Below are positions 52,799-62,322 of a DNA stretch of 64,000 nucleotides, piece by piece. Every line of letters begins with the position of its first letter. Position 1 is the stretch's first letter. The translations under genes and the position numbers were made by a program. The notes beneath the pieces are model-generated. The model had not been told where the DNA came from, did no database searches, and saw only the letters and a list, made by a program, of their open reading frames with translations. Source of the DNA: Nostoc sp. MG11 (GTDB taxonomy: Bacteria > Cyanobacteriota > Cyanobacteriia > Cyanobacteriales > Nostocaceae). The stretch spans positions 62,001-126,000 of the forward strand of contig NZ_JACXXN010000006.1 of NCBI RefSeq assembly GCF_014904695.1, written 5' to 3'.

Positions 52799-55012
52799 CT
52801 ACAACTTGGACAAAATTTCTGGTAATAACTGACTAGGAACTTTAGATAAAGCCAGATTTTGTCCTTGTATTCCTAACTCATTATGGAAAGCACGAATAGT
52901 TTTTACCACATAAGCAAAAGTTGTTTGATAGACTTCTGGTTGTTTGTTTAATCCATTTAAAGCTTGCAAATGGTTATCTAATGATGCTTCTAGGTGTTGA
53001 GAACGCGTCGTCTTATCCCCATTGAAAGAATTATCTACTACTAGCTGATAATGGGCTAGTCCCAGATTATTGTGAGTAGCTAGCAAATCAAAATTCAAAG
53101 AAGTATCATTAAGTGAGTAAGCCAGAGCAATAGCTTCTTCGTAAGCACTAATACATAGTTGCAGATACTTTTGCCGTACTTCTTTAGTTGTTTGAGATAG
53201 GTTTGCTAAATGCCAGTAGGCAGTACCTAGATTATTTTGTGTCGCGGCACAGGCGCTAGGAACCTGTGCTGGAGTGCGATACTTGAGAGCTTCACTATAG
53301 ACATCAATAGCTAGCTGGAGATTTTCCGCTGGTTGTTCGTATTGTGCCAGATTCCAGCAAGCAGTACCGATGTTATTTTGAATCATGCCATACTTAAGTG
53401 GTTCTTGTTCAGGGCTGTAGTGTATGAGTGCCTGATTGTAAGCTGCGATCGCTTTCTTTAAATGCACAATCGGCTGATTATATTGCCCTAAATGCCAGTA
53501 AGCAGTACCCAAATTATTCTGACAAGCCGCATACTTTAATGAATCCATGTCAGCTGTCCGATAGCGGAGTGCTTCGCTGTAAGCTGAAACTGCTTGCTGC
53601 CAATTTTCAGATTGGTTAGAAAAACGCGCTAAATCACCATAAGCTGTCCCTAGATTATTTTGCACACGAGCGTAAGTTTCTGGATGTGTCTCTGGCGAGA
53701 TCAGCTTTAATGCCAACTGATAAAATTCTATTGCCTGCTCTATATAAGTTTGTCCCTCTTCCAAATTGGGTGGTGTGCGGTATAGCATCCAGTAGAGTGT
53801 ACCCAAGTCATTCAAGATATCTGGTAGTTGACTTGAAGTTTCGTCGTAGCTAATTGCCTCCTGATAGGCAATAATTGCCACCATGAGATTTTCGAGAGTT
53901 GACTGTCCTTGCTCAATGCGAAGGCGATATAAGCTACCCAAACGATGATAAGCTTCTGCCAGTAACTCTCCCGAAGCTTGCTGTGAGTGTAATGCTTCAA
54001 TCTCTAACAAAATTTGCTGCGGTTGCCAGTAATCTTCTGTGTCTTGAGTAATCTTCGTATTAATTGTTGCTATTACTAACTCCGTTAACTCACTGCTAAT
54101 GTAAGATAAAGACGACAGCGATTGCTCATTACTCCCACTGGCAGATCTAGTAGTAAATTCCTGTGGCTGTGGCACAGTGTTCAATAAATCTACTATTGGC
54201 GACGCAGTTTCTTGGGTTTTGTGTGGGTGATTTGCTTGTGCCTCTGTCTGCAAATCGTAATTTTCCTCAAACTTCATCTCAGTAGTTGCTGTTCTGAGTT
54301 CTACTGGGGTGACTGATTCATCTGGAATCGGTTGCTCAAGATTTCCTAAATCCAAACTTCTCGAATTAGAAAAACGTTCTGGATAACCTGAATTGTGCGT
54401 CGTTGGTGTCGGTTCTCCAGCAAACGTAAATACGCCAGTACGGCAACGCCAAAACTGTGGCGCTGATTGCTGAATAGCTGACAACCAAGGACGCGGTATC
54501 CACAACAGCAGATTAGAGTCTAAAAATCGGCTGGACTCTTGGGTAGAGAAATATTGTTGGCTTAAGCGGAGATAGTGCAAAAATAAACGCTGTATTGCCA
54601 CTGGCTGCTTGGTTAGCTGCTCTACCCCTACAATCTGAAATCCTGGTATTGGCAAGGACTTCCCTGGACTATCTTTTGATGCCCCAACAATTGGTGGTGG
54701 ATAATTAGCCAACCATTGATTTATCTGAACTATCGGATTAGGATCGTTTAGATTTAAACGCAACGTGACTAATCGCGGATAGGCTGGAGTGCTATTTTCT
54801 TGTGTATCTGATGGCTGATATAGCACTTGTCCAACAGGATAAGCCAATGTAGAGTGCAAACGAGCCGCAACTTGATTTCTCAAGTGTAAATCATCACACA
54901 CTGCTAAAAAGAGTTGTCGCCGCAAGCCAAGACTTAGAGCAAGCTTTAGGCGGTGGTATACTTGCCGATTCCAAGCAAAATTATCGTTGTGTGCAGTATC
55001 ATTCACGCTCAT
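52799..55012 (-). CDS. tetratricopeptide-repeat protein
   Basis: About 737 residues from MSVNDTAHND. The N-terminal about 190 residues form a globular part (LGLRRQLFLAVCDDLHLRNQVAARLHS, LLLWIPRPWLSAI) that resembles a degenerate nucleotide-binding or ATPase-like region lacking a Walker motif. A low-complexity linker follows, then about eight TPR units from about residue 345 (NNLGTAYWHLGQY, NNIGTACWNLAQY, NNLGTAYWHLANL). The repeats suggest a scaffold for protein interactions. Partner and role are unknown. Confidence 0.8.
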   Translation of the reverse strand: MSVNDTAHNDNFAWNRQVYHRLKLALSLGLRRQLFLAVCDDLHLRNQVAARLHSTLAYPVGQVLYQPSDTQENSTPAYPRLVTLRLNLNDPNPIVQINQWLANYPPPIVGASKDSPGKSLPIPGFQIVGVEQLTKQPVAIQRLFLHYLRLSQQYFSTQESSRFLDSNLLLWIPRPWLSAIQQSAPQFWRCRTGVFTFAGEPTPTTHNSGYPERFSNSRSLDLGNLEQPIPDESVTPVELRTATTEMKFEENYDLQTEAQANHPHKTQETASPIVDLLNTVPQPQEFTTRSASGSNEQSLSSLSYISSELTELVIATINTKITQDTEDYWQPQQILLEIEALHSQQASGELLAEAYHRLGSLYRLRIEQGQSTLENLMVAIIAYQEAISYDETSSQLPDILNDLGTLYWMLYRTPPNLEEGQTYIEQAIEFYQLALKLISPETHPETYARVQNNLGTAYGDLARFSNQSENWQQAVSAYSEALRYRTADMDSLKYAACQNNLGTAYWHLGQYNQPIVHLKKAIAAYNQALIHYSPEQEPLKYGMIQNNIGTACWNLAQYEQPAENLQLAIDVYSEALKYRTPAQVPSACAATQNNLGTAYWHLANLSQTTKEVRQKYLQLCISAYEEAIALAYSLNDTSLNFDLLATHNNLGLAHYQLVVDNSFNGDKTTRSQHLEASLDNHLQALNGLNKQPEVYQTTFAYVVKTIRAFHNELGIQGQNLALSKVPSQLLPEILSKL

Positions 55013-55250
55013 GGCGGCTAAAGAGCCAAGACACAATGTATATCCCTCTTCTGGGCGCATCCAAGCAGACTAAAAGTGAATGTAGGTTCTGCTCAGGATA
55101 AATCAAGCTTTTAAGATTTGGTAGAATTAAAAAGTATATAATTATACTTAACGTCTAATTCAATTTTAACAAAAAATAAAAAAGCAGGCTCCTACTAAAA
55201 TCGGAACCTGAAAAACCAAAACGATGAAGTTTTATTAAAATAGTTTATGC

Positions 55251-55427
55251 TCAACTGTTAGAAACAAAGAAGGCTACCACAATCAAACTACCAACCAAAA
55301 CTGTAGCAGCGACACCAAGGAAAATGTAGGTTCGCTTTTGTCCATCAGTGGGAGGTTCTGCTTGATAAATCTTCGGTTCGCGGGCAAAATTATTCAGAAG
55401 ACCGCCTTCTTCATTTGTATAGGGCAT
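55251..55427 (-). CDS. psb34: photosystem II assembly factor Psb34
   Basis: A 58-residue protein, MPYTNEEGGLLNNFAREPK...FLGVAATVLVGSLIVVAFFVSNS, with a polar N-terminal half and one C-terminal membrane helix. It matches my memory of the small high-light-inducible-like Psb34 (Synechocystis ssl1498), which joins a PSII assembly intermediate when CP47 modules are attached. It is short enough to be missed by automatic calling. It stands alone between the TPR gene and a repeat element. Confidence 0.85.
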   Translation of the reverse strand: MPYTNEEGGLLNNFAREPKIYQAEPPTDGQKRTYIFLGVAATVLVGSLIVVAFFVSNS

Positions 55428-55560
55428 GAATTAAGTCCTTTATCCTGTCTTATCCTTCATTTAATGTTACATAAACTTTATATTTTGCCTTCTAAGTAGG
55501 AGATAAATCGTTACATTGGTCATTAGGCATTGAAAGGAGACAAGGTAGAGACTTCTTCAA

Positions 55561-55683
55561 TAGACCTCTTGCAAAAATATATTTTTGCACCTTCGGGTAA
55601 AGGGTAAAGGTTAAAGGGGAAGGGTTGTAAGTCCCTTTACCCTTTACCCCTCAACCTTTACCCTGACTTTTGCAAGAAGTCTA
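55561..55683. mobile_element. MITE-like element with 16-bp terminal inverted repeats
   Basis: A 123-bp unit begins TAGACCTCTTGCAAAA and ends TTTTGCAAGAAGTCTA (15 of 16 positions pair). Inside, GGGTAAAGG-type repeats face CCTTTACCC-type repeats, so the whole unit is one long imperfect palindrome. It encodes nothing. Ends of this kind look like those of transposase-dependent elements; the parent transposase is not in this window. Confidence 0.6.
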
Positions 55684-55714
55684 ATAATTCCTCCCAATCC
55701 TCATTCCCCAATCC

Positions 55715-57781
55715 CTAACTAGTAATTGTCCCAGTTAGAGGTGAACTAGGGCTGGCGTAGTCTTTGATGGGCATTCTGCCGGCAAGGTATGCTAGACGGC
55801 CGGCGACTGTTGCCAAATTCATGGCGCGAGCCATTGCTGCTGGGTTTTGGGCAAGGGCGATCGCACTATTAATCAACAAAGCATCTGCCCCCAATTCCAT
55901 CGCCTCTGCGGCTTGGGAGGGCGAGGCAATACCAGCATCTACCACCACTGGCACAGTTGCATTTTCGATAATTATTTGGATGTTGGCAGTTGTTTTCAGC
56001 CCTTGTCCAGAACCAATCGGCGAAGCTAAAGGCATTACCGTGGCACAGCCTACATCTTCTAAACGCTTGGCTAGCATGGGGTCAGCATTAATATAAGGTA
56101 ATACCGCAAAGCCTTCTTTAACTAGTTGTTCTGCTGCTTGTAGTGTCCCAATCGGATCTGGGAGCAAATACTTAAGATCAGGTATCACTTCTAACTTGAC
56201 GAAGTTATTATCTTCTTGCCCCAACAATTTCGCCATTTCTCGCCCCAAACGGGCAACCCGAATCGCCTCTTCGGCTGTTTGACAACCTGCGGTATTAGGT
56301 AACATCCAGATTTTTGTCCAATCTAGGGCTTCAGCTAAACCTTCATGTCCGGGTGCTTTGGTTTGTACCCGTCGCACAGCCACAGTGACAATCTGGCAGT
56401 CGCTAGCGACGACACTTTGTTGCATTTCCTCAATGCTGCGATATTTGCCTGTTCCCGTTAGTAAGCGAGATTGGAAGGTTTTGCCAGCAATAATTAGTGC
56501 TGAGTCCTGAGTGCTGATTTTTGTTAGCGGTAGCGGGGCGTCTAGCCCTTGTTGAGTACTGAGTTCCGAGTTTTGCGAGGATACGGTAGGGCGATGCCCG
56601 TTGGAGAAATTGGCAGAGTGAGTGAGCATGGAAGTGTGAGTAGATGGCTGAGCGTGAAAGCGCGAATAGTGGAAATCAGAAAGTAAAGGGTCAGACTTCT
56701 GCTGACAGATTAAATCGGCTATTAATGCCGCTGTTATGGGCGCAAGCAGAATTCCATTGCGGTAATGACCAGTAGCAAAGGTTAAATTTTTACAATGGCT
56801 AGCACCAATAATAGGTAATTCATCGGGGGTGGCTGGGCGAAATCCCCACCAGAATTCCTGGATAGGATAATGCTGTAATTGAGGATATAAGCGGATAGCT
56901 GCCTGTAGTAATGTTTGAATACCATCTGGGGTATTGTGGGGGGTAAAGCCAACATCTTCAACCGTTGCCCCAATGATGAGCGATCGCTTCTCTTTTAAAG
57001 ACGCTGCGCGATCGCGTCTCGGTACAATGTAAATATCCTGCCCAAACAAAACCCGCTGCAAGGGCAATTCCGGCACAAATTCTGGTACTTGCACACTCAA
57101 CATTTGTCCTTTTCTAGGACGCACAGGTAGTGGTAATAATTCATTTGACCAAGCACCCGTGGCTAAAACATAGTGTGCAGCGCGGATTAGTCCAGCATTG
57201 GTTTGAACACCAAGAACTTGTCCCTGTTGTTGCCTAATTGCTTCTACTGTAATACCTTCTTTGAGTTCAACACCAAGGGACTCGGCCGCTGTCCACAGTA
57301 CATGTGCTAAAGCTCGATTATTAACTTGTGCATCTTCAGGATACCACCAGCCACCAGCTACCTCTGCTCCCAATCCTGGCTGATATTGATGAATTGCTTC
57401 TTTGTCTAACCAGTAAGCTGGAGAGAGGGGCGAAGTGGCAGATAAGGGAGTATTTTCTTCCCCAGCTTCCCCTGCTGCCCTGCTCTCTTCAAAGATGGGT
57501 GCTAGGATACCGCAGGGCCAGTAGCCAGTATTTAAGCCAGTCAGTTCTTCTAGTTTATGTGTCCAGTCGGGATATAAAGCACGCGATCGCCAACACAAGG
57601 AATGCATTGCCCCATTCGGGATGTTTTCCGCATCTGGTGCTAACATCCCAGCGGCGGCGTGGCTAGCTGCGGCAGAGAAATCACGACAAAGCACGGTGAC
57701 ATATGTCCCGCGCAGTTTTAGCTCAATGGCGATCGCTAAACCAATAACGCCACCACCAATAATTACAATCTCACTAGTCAT
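55715..57781 (-). CDS. thiO/thiG: bifunctional glycine oxidase / thiazole synthase (ThiO-ThiG fusion)
   Basis: A 688-residue fusion. ThiO (1 to about 375) is a FAD enzyme with [15 protein letters not shown] at the N-terminus and [13 protein letters not shown] near its end; it makes iminoacetate (dehydroglycine) from glycine. ThiG (from about 428) starts [20 protein letters not shown] and has the catalytic-Lys strand FVKLEVIPD and the phosphate site [17 protein letters not shown]. The fusion channels the unstable product into thiazole formation for thiamine and is known in cyanobacteria. The linker (about 380-427) is Ser/Thr/Gln-rich and partly encoded by heptamer repeats. Confidence 0.95.
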   Translation of the reverse strand: MTSEIVIIGGGVIGLAIAIELKLRGTYVTVLCRDFSAAASHAAAGMLAPDAENIPNGAMHSLCWRSRALYPDWTHKLEELTGLNTGYWPCGILAPIFEESRAAGEAGEENTPLSATSPLSPAYWLDKEAIHQYQPGLGAEVAGGWWYPEDAQVNNRALAHVLWTAAESLGVELKEGITVEAIRQQQGQVLGVQTNAGLIRAAHYVLATGAWSNELLPLPVRPRKGQMLSVQVPEFVPELPLQRVLFGQDIYIVPRRDRAASLKEKRSLIIGATVEDVGFTPHNTPDGIQTLLQAAIRLYPQLQHYPIQEFWWGFRPATPDELPIIGASHCKNLTFATGHYRNGILLAPITAALIADLICQQKSDPLLSDFHYSRFHAQPSTHTSMLTHSANFSNGHRPTVSSQNSELSTQQGLDAPLPLTKISTQDSALIIAGKTFQSRLLTGTGKYRSIEEMQQSVVASDCQIVTVAVRRVQTKAPGHEGLAEALDWTKIWMLPNTAGCQTAEEAIRVARLGREMAKLLGQEDNNFVKLEVIPDLKYLLPDPIGTLQAAEQLVKEGFAVLPYINADPMLAKRLEDVGCATVMPLASPIGSGQGLKTTANIQIIIENATVPVVVDAGIASPSQAAEAMELGADALLINSAIALAQNPAAMARAMNLATVAGRLAYLAGRMPIKDYASPSSPLTGTITS

Positions 57782-57940
57782 TAGTCATTAGTCATTTATC
57801 ATTAGCCATTTCTTATTAGTACATAACTAATAACTCAATAACTAATAACTTACGACTGATAACTCATAACTTGTAACTAATGACTAGTACCGCTACGCGG
57901 AATTCATAATTCCTGTACCGCAAGCGGTTCATTGATTTGG
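57780..57940. repeat. STRR heptamers and a small palindrome upstream of thiO/thiG
   Basis: TTAGTCATTAGTCATTAG heptamers (about four) and ACTAATA/ACTCATA units fill 57780-57885. CCGCTACGCGGAATTC and its mirrored GAATTC...CCGCAAGCGG follow (57890-57930). They separate thiO/thiG from the gene at 58083; no gene lies in the 300-bp gap. Confidence 0.75.
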
Positions 57941-58082
57941 AATGAGTGGTTTGTGTCCACCATGCTGTACTAGTACAGTACAGTAAAAATAAGCTAGACA
58001 GTTAAAAACAAACAAAAAAACAGATTTCATGAGCATTATAGACTTCTATATTCTGTCTAGCCGCTTTTTGTCCTAGCAACCG

Positions 58083-58439
58083 CTACCATAAAGCTCGAAT
58101 TGGTTCGTTGCTTTGATTTCCATCAGTTGATTGAGTATCTGTGAATTGGGTGTCTGTTGTATCGGTTTCATCGGTCGCGTTATTCTGAGCAACGCTAGTT
58201 CTGCTTTCATCTCTGTCAGATGCAACACTGCCCCTACTTTCATTTGTTTGAGATGTATCTTCATTCCTGCTGCCAGCAGTACTATTAACATTGATATTAG
58301 CTGGAAGAACTCTGGCTTTTTTGTCAGTGGGAGCGTTAGCGCTTTGTTGTCCGCCCATAGGAAAATTGATGCCTAGTAATGTACCAAGCAAAATCGCCAA
58401 GCCGCCAGCCATGAGAATTAAGGGTGTCCATCTACCCAT
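58083..58439 (-). CDS. membrane-anchored hypothetical protein
   Basis: A 118-residue protein with one N-terminal membrane helix (PLILMAGGLAILLGTLLGINF) and a long polar Asn/Asp/Ser/Thr-rich tail with repeats of TDTQ/DESR type. It is either a single-pass anchor with a disordered tail or an exported protein. The tail end (NEPIRALW) is short and hydrophobic. It follows the ferredoxin-like pseudogene on the same strand. No family recognised. Confidence 0.55.
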   Translation of the reverse strand: MGRWTPLILMAGGLAILLGTLLGINFPMGGQQSANAPTDKKARVLPANINVNSTAGSRNEDTSQTNESRGSVASDRDESRTSVAQNNATDETDTTDTQFTDTQSTDGNQSNEPIRALW

Positions 58440-58455
58440 CTTGTTTTGCTCCTTT

Positions 58456-58959
58456 TTAACCTTCTGGTGTCCACACTATTTGAGAACCTTAACCGGAAAA
58501 TCCATCAAATTTTGTCACTTTCACATTGCCTAAACCTGAATTTGACAGGCTAAACGCAGGTCTGCTGTAGGAGAATGAGAAAGAAGCGATCGCCCTTGGC
58601 GTGCTCGAAGCAATCGCATTCATCAGGTCTTGTGGCTTAACCACAGACCATTGTCGCGCTTTGCCACGCCAATTCGCGGCTGATACTTCGCTTTCTACCT
58701 TAACCGCACAGGTAGCATAACTGCCGATTATGTGACAGTTTATTACCTTAGCACCGCTATTGTAGAGGTCAATACCATTTTGCTGCAAAATGTTTCGTAA
58801 ATTGGCTCCGATATCGTCCGTATATGACCTAATCTGTCTTTCGCTCAAGTGCAAACTGAAGGCAAGACGGCTAGATACTTGCTTAAAGCAAGTGCGTCCG
58901 AGTGGAAGCATTACGCCCTCGCATTCAATTGTTTTACCTTCAGCTAGAACCTTAGGCAT
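58456..58959 (-). pseudogene. decayed 2Fe-2S ferredoxin-like gene
   Basis: The frame starts MPKVLAEGKTIECE like a cyanobacterial 2Fe-2S protein, and later blocks match (GANLRNILQQNGIDLYNSGAKVINC, TCAVKV, VSAANWRGKAR, LGNVKVTKFDGF). Two of the four cluster Cys are gone: the block that should read NC-x5-C-x2-C reads NCHIIGSYATC, and the C-terminal Cys is absent. There is an extra segment of about 36 residues after TIECE and one of about 20 after KAR. TAA at 58489-58491 stops the frame, yet the next ten codons (GSQIVWTPEG) are the usual C-terminus. Start 58959. Confidence 0.75.
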
Positions 58960-59033
58960 TTTTAGATTGCCAAACTGGGTTTTTGTTGTATATTGACACA
59001 TTGCCTGGAAAGTTGTCTCGTCGGTCCAGTTTT

Positions 59034-60734
59034 ATGACCACAAATCCCTCACCTCAACTTTGGCTCTATGACACTACACTACGGGATGGCACTCAGCGCG
59101 AGGGGCTATCAGTATCGATAGAAGATAAGTTACGCATTGCCCGGAGACTCGACCAACTGGGAATTCCCTTCATTGAAGGTGGTTGGCCTGGCGCTAATCC
59201 TAAAGATGTACAATTTTTCTGGCAACTCCAAGAAGATCCGCTCAAACAAGCAGAAATTGTTGCTTTTTGTTCAACTCGACGCCCTAACATGACTGCCGCA
59301 GATGAACCGATGCTACAAGCTATTCTGGCTGCGGGAACTCGCTGGGTGACGATTTTTGGTAAGTCTTGGGATTTACATGTCACAACAGGCCTCAAGACGA
59401 CATTAGAAGAAAATTTGGCAATGATTCGTGACACGATTGAGTATCTCCGTTCTCAAGGGCGTCGCGTTATCTACGATGCCGAACATTGGTTTGATGGCTA
59501 CAAGCATAATCCAGATTATGCTTTACAGACATTAGAGGCGGCGATCGCATCTGGTGCTGAATGGCTAGTCCTCTGTGATACCAATGGCAGCACTTTGCCT
59601 CATGAAATTAGCCAAATCGTTCAAGATGTCAATGGTCATTTGTCATTTGTGAGCCAGTGCGTTGCGGAGGTTCCCTCCGTTGAAGCAACTGGTGTCATTT
59701 GTCAAGAACTAATGACCAAGGACAAAGGACAAAGGACAATTCCCAAAATTGGAATTCACACTCATAACGATTCGGAAATGGCAGTTGCTAACGCAATAGC
59801 CGCCGTTATGGCAGGGGCAAACATGGTACAAGGCACAATCAACGGTTACGGTGAACGTTGCGGTAATGCCAACCTCTGTTCGTTAATTCCTAATTTACAA
59901 CTGAAGTTGGGTTACAGTTGTATCACAGAAGACCAGCTAACGCAACTTACAGAAGCTAGTCGTTTTGTCAGCGAAGTAGTGAACCTTGCCCCTGATGAAC
60001 ACGCCCCCTTTGTAGGACGTTCGGCTTTTGCTCACAAAGGTGGTATTCATGTATCAGCCGTGGAACGCAATCCCCTGACTTACGAACATATTCAGCCAGA
60101 ACAAGTCGGAAATCGTCGCCGCATTGTGATTTCTGAACAGTCTGGACTCAGCAATGTTCTAGCCAAAGCCCGCACTTTTGGGATTGAACTCGATCAGCAA
60201 AAGGCAGAGGCTAGGCAAATTCTTCAACGTCTCAAAGATTTGGAGAGTGAAGGATTCCAATTTGAAGCAGCAGAGGCAAGTTTTGTACTATTGATGCACG
60301 AAGCTTTGGGGGGTCGCCAGCAATTCTTTGAAATCAAAGGGTTTCAAGTCCACTGTGATTTGATTGAGGGAAAAGCAACTAGCAACGCCTTAGCCACAGT
60401 TAAAGTAGCTGTTGACGGTAAAAATATTCTGGAGGCGGCAGAAGGCAACGGCCCGGTGGCAGCTTTGGATGCAGCTTTACGTAAGGCTTTAGTAAACTTT
60501 TACCCTCAAATAGCGACTTTTGAATTGACAGATTACAAAGTGCGGATTCTCAACGGACATACGGGCACGGCGGCAAAAACCCGCGTGTTGGTAGAATCAG
60601 GTAATGGTCATCAACGCTGGACTACGGTAGGGGTTTCGACCAATATTTTGGAGGCTTCCTATCAAGCTGTGGTTGAGGGTTTGGAATACGGTTTGTTGTT
60701 GCACTCCCAAGCGGAGGCTGCGGTGAAAGCTTGA
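59034..60734 (+). CDS. cimA: (R)-citramalate synthase
   Basis: A 566-residue enzyme of the isopropylmalate synthase superfamily making citramalate from pyruvate and acetyl-CoA, the first step of the pyruvate route to isoleucine. Catalytic blocks: LYDTTLRDGTQREG, FIEGGWPGANPKD (the citramalate-synthase form), IGIHTHNDSEMAVANA and GERCGNANLCS; the C-terminal regulatory domain follows. Between NGHL and IGIHTHND there is an in-frame insert of about 34 residues made from repeat DNA. The start is set at MTTNPSPQ; 17 codons upstream are non-homologous. LeuB at 6.3 kb serves the same pathway. Confidence 0.92.
   Translation: MTTNPSPQLWLYDTTLRDGTQREGLSVSIEDKLRIARRLDQLGIPFIEGGWPGANPKDVQFFWQLQEDPLKQAEIVAFCSTRRPNMTAADEPMLQAILAAGTRWVTIFGKSWDLHVTTGLKTTLEENLAMIRDTIEYLRSQGRRVIYDAEHWFDGYKHNPDYALQTLEAAIASGAEWLVLCDTNGSTLPHEISQIVQDVNGHLSFVSQCVAEVPSVEATGVICQELMTKDKGQRTIPKIGIHTHNDSEMAVANAIAAVMAGANMVQGTINGYGERCGNANLCSLIPNLQLKLGYSCITEDQLTQLTEASRFVSEVVNLAPDEHAPFVGRSAFAHKGGIHVSAVERNPLTYEHIQPEQVGNRRRIVISEQSGLSNVLAKARTFGIELDQQKAEARQILQRLKDLESEGFQFEAAEASFVLLMHEALGGRQQFFEIKGFQVHCDLIEGKATSNALATVKVAVDGKNILEAAEGNGPVAALDAALRKALVNFYPQIATFELTDYKVRILNGHTGTAAKTRVLVESGNGHQRWTTVGVSTNILEASYQAVVEGLEYGLLLHSQAEAAVKA
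59634..59742. repeat. repeat insertion inside cimA
   Basis: A 42-bp palindromic element (59651-59692; GAGCCAGTGCGTT...AGCAACTGG with the inner stem CGGAGG-TTCC-CTCCG) is flanked on both sides by TGTCATTTGT (59641-59650 and 59693-59702). ACAAAGG heptamers follow at 59718-59738. All is read in frame. Confidence 0.85.
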
Positions 60735-60925
60735 AGTTGACAAAAGACACCACATAGCTATCGATGGTATCTAAGTTCTTTTACCTAAGAGAATTGGGAA
60801 GCGATCGCGCAACAGTTTATGTGCGATCTTTCCTATTTTCTGCTCAATCAACCTATGTAGGAGGAGCTAGGTAGAAATAATTTATCGAATAAATGTAGTT
60901 ATGTTGCTGAAAACGAGGCAGGAAT

Positions 60926-61599
60926 ATGAGGGAAACGCTAACTCAAAAGATACAGACTGACTTTGACCTAATTGCATTACTGAAGCAGCCAACATGGAAT
61001 CACAACAGTCATTATCATAGTTTCCTGCTGAAACAACTACCAACCCACTGTGCAAACATTCTTGAAATCGGTTGCGGTACTGGGGCATTTTCTCGTTTGT
61101 TGGCTCAACGCTCTAACAGGGTTATTGCGATAGACTTATCTCCCAAAATGATAGAAGTGCTAAGCGCCAGTGTGAGTGTTATACGAATATCGATTTTCAA
61201 GTAGCTGACATCTTACAGTGGGAGTTTCCAGTTGATCATTTTGATGCGATCGCCTCTATTGCGACCTTCCACCATTTGCCACTGGAGAGCTTACTGCCCA
61301 ATTTGAAAACTACATTGAAACTGGGTGGCAAGTTAATAGTTTTGGACTTGCTAGAACATGAGATTGTACGGGATAGCTTGAGTGATGTGATTGCTGTCCC
61401 ACTTAGCTGGATATTCCAAGTGTTTAGAAATAGGCGTATCAGACCGACACTGGAAGCAGTGGAAGCATGGAGAGAGCACGGTCGTACAGACAAGTACTTA
61501 ACTCAATCTCAAGCACAGCAAATTTATACAGAAGTGTTAACGGAAGCAATCGTCAGAAAGCATCTGTTGTGGCGTTATTCAGTAGTATGGGAAAAATAG
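60926..61599 (+). pseudogene. class I SAM methyltransferase, single frameshift
   Basis: The first frame gives the methyltransferase start and SAM motif (ILEIGCGTGAFSRLL, VIAIDLSPKMIEV), then leaves the family at about 61160. The next frame resumes with NIDFQVADILQWEFPVDHFDAIASIATFHHLP and continues to a normal C-terminus (TDKYLTQSQAQQIYTEVL...YSVVWEK) at 61599. One missing base at 61159-61161 explains both. Together it would be about 225 residues, the usual size. Either a real mutation or a sequencing error. Confidence 0.85.
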
Positions 61600-61928
61600 C
61601 GTGTTGCAGGTAACCGAGAAACGCTATAATTTCAGCCTAAGCTTTTGTTGTGCCATTTTTAACTCGTCGAACTTACGTTAAAAAAGGTAAAAGGAATTAC
61701 TTTTACGTTTTGCTTTTTTCGTGACTAGTGCCCAGTACTGATATTGTTAAATTAGTGGCTTATTTACCGTGAATCCAAAGATAGTGGCTCAATTGCCAAT
61801 TCCAGACAAATAATAATTGTTACTCCCACACCTAACACGCCACCGACAATATAGGCACAGATATAAAAAGCTAATGCTGCAAAGACATGGCCGATGCCTG
61901 CGACAAGGACTTCATTCTACACAATGTT
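61600..61928. other. intergenic, 0.33 kb
   Basis: No intact gene. On the minus strand at about 61785-61915 a start-less frame encodes a single hydrophobic helix (FAALAFYICAYIVGGVLGVG), which may be a fragment of a lost membrane-protein gene. Confidence 0.35.
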
Positions 61929-62162
61929 CTAAGAGAAATTTTCCCAGGCTTGGGCAAGCAATTTGCTCAGCCAGCGTCGTTGTTGCCGATCCAGCATTGA
62001 GTCATCCGCTAACACCTGAGCGGTTAATTCTTCTAAGGATTGACCCTGAGCGCGGACAATTTTAACGACTCCAGCGATCGCAGCGGCAACTAATTCTTCA
62101 TCAATAGGCTTTTGTCGCAGGGCAACAATTTCTTGGGGGCTGTCTGGAATGGGATAATTCAT
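61929..62162 (-). CDS. small conserved cyanobacterial hypothetical protein
   Basis: A 77-residue, mostly helical soluble protein (EELVAAAIAGVVKIVRAQGQSLEELTAQVL, RRWLSKLLAQAWENF). The sequence is regular and well balanced and I believe similar small proteins are common in cyanobacteria, but no function is known to me. It is divergent from the lycopene cyclase gene. Confidence 0.6.
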   Translation of the reverse strand: MNYPIPDSPQEIVALRQKPIDEELVAAAIAGVVKIVRAQGQSLEELTAQVLADDSMLDRQQRRWLSKLLAQAWENFS

Positions 62163-62322
62163 GGCGTGGGTTAACAGAAATAAAAAATGAACAATAAATT
62201 TGACAAACTCTTAAAATTTCTTCACTGAATCTTTATGCAACTAATAGGGCGGAGTTTAGCGTACTTTCTGCCTTTGTAAAATCTGTCTTAGTGAGTAGAT
62301 TGATCGGAGATGTCAGGGAAAG

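Noticed and set aside
61817-62065. 82-codon plus-strand frame opposite the 77-aa hypothetical gene
   Set aside because: Mostly antisense to the better-looking minus-strand gene; His/Arg-rich composition typical of shadow frames.
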